Positions 4,959 through 10,202 of a stretch of 10,202 bases of DNA are shown here, piece by piece (position 1 is the stretch's first letter; every line of letters starts with the position of its first letter). Location of the stretch: positions 3,399 through 13,600 of the forward strand of contig DEKO01000200.1 of the NCBI GenBank assembly GCA_002353885.1, given 5' to 3'. A program made the translations under genes and the position numbers. Below the pieces are notes generated by a model. That model ran no database searches, was not told where the DNA came from, and worked only from the letters and a program-made list of their open reading frames with translations. Source of the stretch: Porphyromonadaceae bacterium UBA2720. GTDB taxonomy: Bacteria > Bacteroidota > Bacteroidia > Bacteroidales > Muribaculaceae.

Positions 4959-6278
4959 ATGGCAACAAAAGAATTCTTCCCCGAGATTGGCAAAATCAAG
5001 TTTGAGGGCCGCGATAGCCGCAATCCCCTCGCATTCCGCTTCTATGACCCCGAGAAGGTGGTCATGGGCAAGAAAATGAAAGACTGGTTCAAGTTTGCGA
5101 TGGCCTGGTGGCACACGCTGTGCGCACAGGGAACCGACCAGTTTGGCGGTGACACCAAACAGTTCCCTTGGAACACTGCCACCGACCCCATCCAGGCAGC
5201 CAAAGACAAGGTCGATGCAGGATTTGAGTTCATGACCAAGATGGGCATCGAGTACTTCTGCTTCCACGACGTCGACCTCGTGGCCGAGGCAGACACCATC
5301 GCGGAATATGAGGCCAACCTCAAGACCATCGTAGCCTACATCAAGCAGAAGCAGGCTCAGACGGGTATCAAGAACTTGTGGGGAACGGCCAACGTGTTCG
5401 GTCACAAACGCTATATGAACGGTGCCGCGACCAACCCCGACTTTGACGTGGTGGCACGCGCCATCGTGCAAATCAAGAACGCCATCGATGCCACCATCGA
5501 GCTGGGCGGCACGAGCTATGTCTTCTGGGGCGGTCGCGAAGGATACATGACCCTGCTCAATACTGACCAGAAGCGTGAGAAGGAGCACTTGGCCCGTATG
5601 CTCACCATGGCACGCGACTATGCCCGAGCACGTGGCTTCAAGGGCACCTTCCTCATCGAGCCCAAGCCCATGGAGCCCACCAAGCACCAGTATGATGTCG
5701 ACACCGAGACGGTCATTGGCTTCTTGCGTGCACATGACCTGGACAAGGATTTCAAGGTCAACATCGAGGTGAACCATGCTACACTGGCGGGCCACACCTT
5801 CGAGCATGAGTTGGCCGTGGCTGTCGACAACGGCATGCTTGGCTCAATCGACGCCAATCGTGGTGACTATCAGAATGGTTGGGACACCGACCAGTTCCCC
5901 ATCAACCACTATTCGCTGACACAGGCCATGTTGCAGATTATTCGCAATGGTGGCTTCAAGGATGGTGGCACCAACTTTGATGCCAAGGTGCGTCGCAACT
6001 CGACCGACCTCGAAGACATCTTCATCGCCCACATCGCCGCGATGGATGCCATGGCCTACGCCCTGGAGAGCGCTGCCGCCGTTATCGAGCAGTCGCCCTA
6101 TTGTCAGATGGTCAAAGAGCGCTATGCATCGTTCGACAGTGGCATCGGCAAGGACTTTGAGGACGGCAAGTTGACGCTGGAGCAGGCCTACGAGTATGGT
6201 AAGCAAGTGGGCGAGCCTCGCCAAATTAGCGGCAAGCAAGAGTTGTACGAGTCAATCATCAACATGTATTCTATTTAG
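4959..6278 (+). CDS. xylA: Xylose isomerase
   Basis: Cytosolic TIM-barrel enzyme of 439 residues converting D-xylose to D-xylulose, the first step of the pathway, with two divalent metal ions. Length matches the long (class II, E. coli-like) type. Catalytic and metal residues are all present, offset by +2 from E. coli: H103 and D106 (FHDVD), E234 and K236 (EPKP), E270 and H273 (EVNH), D298 (SIDAN), D309 and D311 (WDTD), D341 (FDAK). Also seen is VFWGGREGY (188-196). No signal peptide. The ATG follows an A-rich leader without a Shine-Dalgarno site. It lies 184 bases after xylB and 93 before xylE. The TAG stop is part of the 7-bp repeat that follows. The same fold also converts glucose to fructose slowly, but the xylB/xylE context makes xylose the clear substrate. 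Confidence 0.97.
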   Translation: MATKEFFPEIGKIKFEGRDSRNPLAFRFYDPEKVVMGKKMKDWFKFAMAWWHTLCAQGTDQFGGDTKQFPWNTATDPIQAAKDKVDAGFEFMTKMGIEYFCFHDVDLVAEADTIAEYEANLKTIVAYIKQKQAQTGIKNLWGTANVFGHKRYMNGAATNPDFDVVARAIVQIKNAIDATIELGGTSYVFWGGREGYMTLLNTDQKREKEHLARMLTMARDYARARGFKGTFLIEPKPMEPTKHQYDVDTETVIGFLRAHDLDKDFKVNIEVNHATLAGHTFEHELAVAVDNGMLGSIDANRGDYQNGWDTDQFPINHYSLTQAMLQIIRNGGFKDGGTNFDAKVRRNSTDLEDIFIAHIAAMDAMAYALESAAAVIEQSPYCQMVKERYASFDSGIGKDFEDGKLTLEQAYEYGKQVGEPRQISGKQELYESIINMYSI

Positions 6279-6371
6279 ACTTTAGACTTTAGACTTTAGA
6301 CTTTGGACTTTAGTGGTGCTCGTGGCAGCAACTAAAAACTAACGACTAAAAACTAACAACTAAGATAAGGT
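6274..6371. repeat. Inverted 7-bp repeat spacer between xylA and xylE
   Basis: The left arm is TTTAGAC four times then TTTGGAC (6274-6308), beginning inside the last codon and stop of xylA, followed by TTTAGTG. The core TGGCAGCAACT is at 6323-6333. TTTAG...CTAAA and TGCT...AGCA form a nested stem around the core. The right arm is six heptamers (AACTAAA, AACTAAC, GACTAAA, AACTAAC, AACTAAG, ATAAGGT; 6330-6371) that end exactly at the xylE ATG. The segment CGTGGCAGCAACTAAA (6321-6336) differs from the xylB-xylA spacer (4862-4877) at one of 16 bases. Confidence 0.8.
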
Positions 6372-7844
6372 ATGAATAATCAGACTAATGGCAGCAAAGC
6401 CTATCTGTTCTCTATCGCCATGGTGGCCATGCTGGGCGGATTGCTCTTCGGCTACGACACGGCAGTGATCTCAGGCGCCGAGAAAGGTCTTCAGGCATTC
6501 TTCCTGGGCACAGACGACTTCGTCTACAGCGACGTGCTGCATGGCTTCACCTCGTCGAGTGCGTTGATTGGCTGCATCATCGGCAGTGCGTTGTCGGGCT
6601 TCTTTGCCACCCACTTGGGCCGCAAGCGGTCGCTCATCATGGCCGGCATCTTCTTTTTCCTGTCGGCACTGGGGTCTTTCTACCCCGAATTCCTGTTTTT
6701 TGACGACAGCGAGCCCGAATTCGAGCTGCTCGTGGCGTTTAACATCTATCGTGTGTTGGGCGGTGTCGGCGTTGGACTGGCCTCGGCCATCTGCCCGATG
6801 TATATCGCCGAGGTGGCACCGAGCAACATCCGTGGCATCCTGGTGTCGTGGAACCAGTTTGCCATCATCTTTGGGCAGCTGGTGGTCTACTTTGTCAACT
6901 TTATGATTCTGGGCGATCACACCAATCCCATCATCACAGAGATTGCCGAGGACATCTATGAAGTGAGCGAGAGCAGCGACCCGTGGACCATCGCGCAGGG
7001 CTGGCGCTACATGTTTGTTAGCGAGGCCATTCCGGCAGGATTGTTCACTCTGCTGGTGTGCTTTGTGCCCGAGACGCCGCGCTATCTGGCCTTGGTGGGC
7101 CGCGATGACAAGGCATTGAAGGTGCTCACTCGCATCAACGGCAGCGAGCGTGCACGCCAGATTCTGGCCGACATCAAGGCCACTGCTACCGAGAAGACCG
7201 AGCGTCTGTTCACCTACGGCGTGCTGGTCATCTTCATTGGTTGCATGCTCAGTGTGTTCCAGCAGGCAGTGGGCATCAATGCGGTGCTCTACTTCGCTCC
7301 GCGCATCTTCGAGTCGATCGGCATGGGTGATCCCATGGCTCAGACGGTGATGATGGGTGTGGTCAACATCCTGTTCACCCTGCTGGCCGTGTTCACCGTC
7401 GAGCGCTGGGGGCGCAAGCCTTTGCTCATCAGCGGTTCGTTGGGCATGGCACTGGGTGCCTTCGGTGTGGCCATGTTCAACCTGGTCGATGGTCTGCCTC
7501 CTGTGATGGCTGTCGTGAGCATCATGGTCTATAGTGCCTCGTTCATGTTCTCGTGGGGCCCCATCTGCTGGGTGCTCATCAGCGAGATTTTCCCCAACAC
7601 CATCCGTGGCGCGGCTGTGGCCATCGCTGTGGCCTTCCAGTGGATCTTTAACTTCATCGTGTCGTCGACGTTCCTGCCCATGTACAACATGAGTGCGGGC
7701 GACATGGGCGAGAAATTCGGCCACATGTTTGCCTACAGCCTCTATGGCATCATCTGCGTGATTGCTGCCATCTTTGTGTGGCGATTGGTGCCCGAGACCA
7801 AGGGCAAGACGCTCGAGGACATGACCAAATTGTGGAAGAAATAG
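6372..7844 (+). CDS. xylE: MFS sugar/proton symporter, XylE-type D-xylose transporter
   Basis: Inner-membrane transporter of the MFS sugar porter family, 490 residues and about 12 transmembrane segments, expected to import D-xylose with a proton. Family signatures seen are GGLLFGYDTAVISGA (22-36, with D29 at the position of the E. coli XylE proton-coupling Asp), HLGRKRS (81-87), R127 (RVLGGVGVG), PETPRYL (233-239), QQAVGINAVLYF (297-308, the sugar-binding QQ and N), ERWGRKP (344-350), SWGPICWVLISE (394-405), QW (423-424) and PETKGKTLED (474-483). A 30-residue acidic stretch around 182-210 between segments 5 and 6 looks like an extracytoplasmic loop. Start is the ATG that the repeat leader abuts. 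It follows xylA by 93 bases. Glucose, galactose and arabinose porters share these motifs, so xylose specificity rests mainly on the operon. Confidence 0.92.
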   Translation: MNNQTNGSKAYLFSIAMVAMLGGLLFGYDTAVISGAEKGLQAFFLGTDDFVYSDVLHGFTSSSALIGCIIGSALSGFFATHLGRKRSLIMAGIFFFLSALGSFYPEFLFFDDSEPEFELLVAFNIYRVLGGVGVGLASAICPMYIAEVAPSNIRGILVSWNQFAIIFGQLVVYFVNFMILGDHTNPIITEIAEDIYEVSESSDPWTIAQGWRYMFVSEAIPAGLFTLLVCFVPETPRYLALVGRDDKALKVLTRINGSERARQILADIKATATEKTERLFTYGVLVIFIGCMLSVFQQAVGINAVLYFAPRIFESIGMGDPMAQTVMMGVVNILFTLLAVFTVERWGRKPLLISGSLGMALGAFGVAMFNLVDGLPPVMAVVSIMVYSASFMFSWGPICWVLISEIFPNTIRGAAVAIAVAFQWIFNFIVSSTFLPMYNMSAGDMGEKFGHMFAYSLYGIICVIAAIFVWRLVPETKGKTLEDMTKLWKK

Positions 7845-7862
7845 GCTTTAGTTGTTCTTCAA

Positions 7863-7951
7863 GTAGTAGAGTAGTGAAGTAGTAGAGTAGTAAGGCCGTT
7901 ACATGGTTATGGCAGTAACTCAAAACTCGAAACTCGAAGCTTGAATTAAAA
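7863..7951. repeat. Short-period repeat spacer between xylE and the GH36 gene
   Basis: An 8-bp left array (GTAGTAGA, GTAGTGAA, GTAGTAGA, GTAGTAAG; 7863-7894), then a GTTAC (7898-7902)/GTAAC (7915-7919) stem containing the core TGGCAGTAACT (7910-7920). The right arm is AACTCAA, AACTCGA, AACTCGA, AGCTTGA, ATTAAAA (7917-7951). It shares its core with the two preceding spacers, but the left arm has a different period and sequence. No promoter box or T-run terminator is visible here, which favours read-through from xylE. Confidence 0.65.
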
Positions 7952-7962
7952 CCAAAAACTCA

Positions 7963-10110
7963 ATGCGAAAAAACTTGTTACTGTTTGTGCTGGTGTCGCT
8001 GTGCTCGTTGGGCATGGCGGCACACAGCCGCTATGTGAGTGTCGACACCCGAGGGGTATCGCTCATCTTCGGCGTGGGCGACAACGGCCGTCTCTATCAG
8101 TCCTACCTGGGACCACGGCTGACCCATCAGGCCGACTATGCTGCCCTGCCCGGTGGCATCGAGGCCTACTTGACCCATGGCATGGAGGACTACTTTGAGC
8201 CGGCGTTGGACATCCGTCACAGCGACGACAACCCGTCGACCGAGCTCAAGTATGTTTCGCATCAGACCTCTGCCAATGCCGACGGCTCGCAGCGCACGGT
8301 GTTCACGCTGGCCGACGACAAGTATTCCGTGACCGTGCGGCTCTACTTTGATGCTTATCCCGACCAGGACATCATCGTTGCGCACAGCGAGATTGTCAAT
8401 GGCGAGCGCCGCGCCGTCAAGCTGCACAAGTATGCCTCGAGCATGCTGTCGCTCGACTGCAGCCGATATGTGCTCACCGAGTATAGCGGCGACTGGGCCA
8501 GCGAGGTGGCGATGACCGAGACCGAACTCAACTTCGGCAAGAAGGTGCTCGACACCAAGCTGGGCAGCCGTGCCAGCATGTTCATGCCGTCGTTTTTCCA
8601 ACTCTCGCTCGACGGCCCCTCAACCGAGACTCAGGGCACTGTGCTGGTGGGCACCCTGGCCTGGACAGGCAACTACCGCTTCACCTTTGAGGTTGACCAG
8701 AACAATCGTCTGCGTCTGATCTCGGGCATTAACCCCTACTTCTCGGCTCGTGAGCTCAAGGCCGGTGAGACCTTTACCACTCCCGACTTCATCTTCACCC
8801 TCAGCACACAGGGTCGAGGACAGGCCAGCCGCAACTTCCACAGCTGGGCGCGGCAGTACAGGCTCAAGAATGGCCAGGGCGACCGCATGACCCTGCTCAA
8901 CAACTGGGAGGCCACCTACTTTGACTTCGACGAGAACAAGCTGGTAGGGCTCATGGACGATGCCGTGCGGCTGGGTGTGGACATGTTTCTGCTCGATGAC
9001 GGATGGTTTGGCAACAAATATCCCCGCAGCAGCGACCACCAGGGCCTGGGCGACTGGCAGGAGACCGAGACCAAGCTGCCCCACAAGGTGGGGTACCTGT
9101 GCGAGCAGGCAGCTAAGATAGGAATCAAGTTCGGCATTTGGATTGAGCCCGAGATGGTCAACCCCAAGAGTGAGCTATATGAGCGTCACAAGGACTGGGT
9201 CATCCACTTGCCCAACCGCGACGAGTACTACTTCCGCAACCAGCTGGTGCTGGACCTGAGCAACCCGCAGGTGCAGGACCATGTGTTCGGCGTGGTCGAC
9301 CGGCTCATGACAGCCTATCCGCAGATAGCCTTCTTCAAGTGGGATTGCAACAGTCCCATCACCAACATCTTCTCGCCCCATCTCAAGGACAAGCAGGAGC
9401 ACCTCTATGTCGACTATGTGCGCGGCCTGTACAGCGTGCTCGAGCGCATCCGGGCCAAGTACCCCGACCTGCCCATGATGCTGTGCTCGGGCGGTGGCGG
9501 GCGCATCGACTATGAGGCACTGCGCTACTTCACCGAGTTCTGGCCCAGCGACAACACCGACCCCGTCGAGCGTCTCTACATCCAGTATGGTTTCTCGAGC
9601 GTCTATCCCGCCAAGGCGCAGTGCGCCCACGTCACCACCTGGAACAAGGAGGCGAGCATCAAGTTCCGCGTCGATGTGGCGAGCATGGGCAAGCTGGGCT
9701 TCGACATCAAGTGCAGCGACCTCAAGGACGACGAGATCAAGTTCTGCCAGGAGGCCATCAAGACCTACAATCGCCTCAAGCCCGTCATCCTCGACGGCGA
9801 CATGTATCGCCTGGTCTCGCCCTACGAGGGCAACCATGCGTCAACCATGATGGTCAATGAAGGTCAGAGCCAGGCTGTGGTCTTCGCCTTCGACATCAAC
9901 CCCCGCTACCGCGAGCACCTGCTCCCGGTCAGGCTGCAAGGGCTTGACCCCGACCGCCAGTACCGTGTCACCGAGGTCAACCGCCGTGGCGGCTGGCCCC
10001 TGGGCTGCGACGGCAAGACCTACAGCGGCCAGTATCTGATGACCGTCGGCCTCAAGCTCTTCGGCACCGGCCGCCTCACCAGCCACGTGCTGGAGTTGGT
10101 GGCGCAGTAG
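7963..10110 (+). CDS. Secreted GH36 alpha-galactosidase
   Basis: A 715-residue retaining alpha-galactosidase (GH36) that removes terminal alpha-1,6-galactose from raffinose-family sugars or galactomannan-type side chains. Residues 1-20 form a type I signal peptide (MRKN, then a hydrophobic LLLFVLVSLCSLGMAA); the Cys is not preceded by a proper lipobox, so export to the periplasm is more likely than a lipoprotein. A beta-sandwich N-terminal domain (about 22-290) precedes the catalytic barrel (about 305-620) and a C-terminal beta domain. Motifs are LNNWEATYFDF (312-322), FLLDDGWFG (342-350), FGIWIEPEMVNP (390-401), FFKWDCN with nucleophile D461, CSGGGGR (508-514), and WPSDNTD with acid/base D530. 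Length fits AgaA/RafA-type enzymes (about 720-740). It lies 118 bases after xylE and ends before a terminator. After KWDC the residues NSPIT depart from the KWDMNR form I know in RafA-like enzymes, which might reflect a subgroup. Family is confident; substrate is not. Confidence 0.92.
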   Translation: MRKNLLLFVLVSLCSLGMAAHSRYVSVDTRGVSLIFGVGDNGRLYQSYLGPRLTHQADYAALPGGIEAYLTHGMEDYFEPALDIRHSDDNPSTELKYVSHQTSANADGSQRTVFTLADDKYSVTVRLYFDAYPDQDIIVAHSEIVNGERRAVKLHKYASSMLSLDCSRYVLTEYSGDWASEVAMTETELNFGKKVLDTKLGSRASMFMPSFFQLSLDGPSTETQGTVLVGTLAWTGNYRFTFEVDQNNRLRLISGINPYFSARELKAGETFTTPDFIFTLSTQGRGQASRNFHSWARQYRLKNGQGDRMTLLNNWEATYFDFDENKLVGLMDDAVRLGVDMFLLDDGWFGNKYPRSSDHQGLGDWQETETKLPHKVGYLCEQAAKIGIKFGIWIEPEMVNPKSELYERHKDWVIHLPNRDEYYFRNQLVLDLSNPQVQDHVFGVVDRLMTAYPQIAFFKWDCNSPITNIFSPHLKDKQEHLYVDYVRGLYSVLERIRAKYPDLPMMLCSGGGGRIDYEALRYFTEFWPSDNTDPVERLYIQYGFSSVYPAKAQCAHVTTWNKEASIKFRVDVASMGKLGFDIKCSDLKDDEIKFCQEAIKTYNRLKPVILDGDMYRLVSPYEGNHASTMMVNEGQSQAVVFAFDINPRYREHLLPVRLQGLDPDRQYRVTEVNRRGGWPLGCDGKTYSGQYLMTVGLKLFGTGRLTSHVLELVAQ

Positions 10111-10131
10111 CCATCACAGACAGCAATGACA

Positions 10132-10166
10132 GCACTCGGTTTGTTGAGTACCGGGTGCTTTTTTTT
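10132..10166 (+). terminator. Intrinsic terminator of the xyl-GH36 block
   Basis: GCACTCGGT (10132-10140) pairs over all 9 positions (one T-G wobble) with ACCGGGTGC (10150-10158), with a 9-base loop, followed at once by eight T (10159-10166). It starts 22 bases after the GH36 stop codon. It is the only strong intrinsic terminator seen between the regulator promoter and this point, supporting one transcription unit from 2450 to here, though the spacer hairpins could attenuate it. Confidence 0.85.
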
Positions 10167-10178
10167 GTGACAACCGCG

Positions 10179-10202
10179 AAATCTTGTGCAAGCCGAATGC
10201 AG
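10179..10202. repeat. Left end of dispersed palindromic repeat, cut by the window edge
   Basis: AAATCTTGTGCAAGCCGAA at 10179-10197 is identical to 155-173, followed by TGCAG here versus CGCAA there. It is in the same orientation as the element at 155-236 and presumably continues past the window edge. The two copies bracket the six genes. Confidence 0.65.

Noticed and set aside
4911..5807. Minus-strand open frame (298 codons) opposite xylA
   Set aside because: It is an antisense shadow of xylA, which has every catalytic residue in place; the antisense product shows no recognisable family features and runs into the repeat spacer.
6295..6308. Internal promoter box in the xylA-xylE spacer (TAGACTTTG)
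   Set aside because: The TA and TTTG are three bases apart rather than two, and the match comes from the 7-bp repeat itself.
6471..7724. Long minus-strand open frame (417 codons) opposite xylE
   Set aside because: Its translation is rich in His, Asp, Gln and Arg with no domain pattern, as expected for the reverse strand of a GC-rich membrane-protein gene. xylE accounts fully for the region.

Overview
The window reads as a chromosomal segment of a gut-type Bacteroidales bacterium, probably Muribaculaceae or Prevotellaceae. The evidence is Bacteroidetes-type promoters (-33 TTG, then TAnnTTTG), a Nudix-type sugar regulator, A-rich leaders without clear Shine-Dalgarno sites, and gene order matching my recollection of the Bacteroides xylose locus (regulator, xylB, xylA, xylE). 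Genes are GC-rich; the intergenic DNA is AT-rich and full of short-period repeats. All six genes lie on the + strand.

Layout: 1-572 is non-coding and holds palindromic repeats, a terminator-like hairpin overlapping a possible leftward promoter, and the promoter region of a PatB/MalY-type C-S lyase (573-1766). Positions 1767-2473 are also non-coding. They contain a 7-bp repeat array, four consecutive 92-bp hairpin-forming repeats, candidate operators built on TTGT-N7-ACAA, and a well-formed promoter at 2417-2447. Next come the Nudix-like regulator (2474-3205), xylulokinase xylB (3290-4774), xylose isomerase xylA (4959-6278), an MFS sugar/proton symporter xylE (6372-7844), and a secreted GH36 alpha-galactosidase (7963-10110). 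The block closes with a strong intrinsic terminator (10132-10166).

Together the regulator, symporter, isomerase and kinase form a compact D-xylose route: import, conversion to D-xylulose, then phosphorylation to xylulose 5-phosphate for the pentose phosphate pathway. The regulator has a degenerate Nudix box and a C-terminal winged helix, so it probably senses a ligand rather than hydrolysing one. The alpha-galactosidase is not part of xylose catabolism, but it shares the strand, the spacer type and the terminator, so it may be co-transcribed and help release monosaccharides from a mixed glycan.

The most unusual content is non-coding. The three junctions xylB-xylA, xylA-xylE and xylE-GH36 carry one spacer design: a short-period left arm, a shared 11-base core TGGCNGYAACT, and a 7-bp-period right arm running toward the next start codon. 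Before xylB and xylE the 7-bp units abut the ATG exactly. I see no clear sign of a new protein-coding system. The repeats and the tandem operator candidates are the parts most worth checking.
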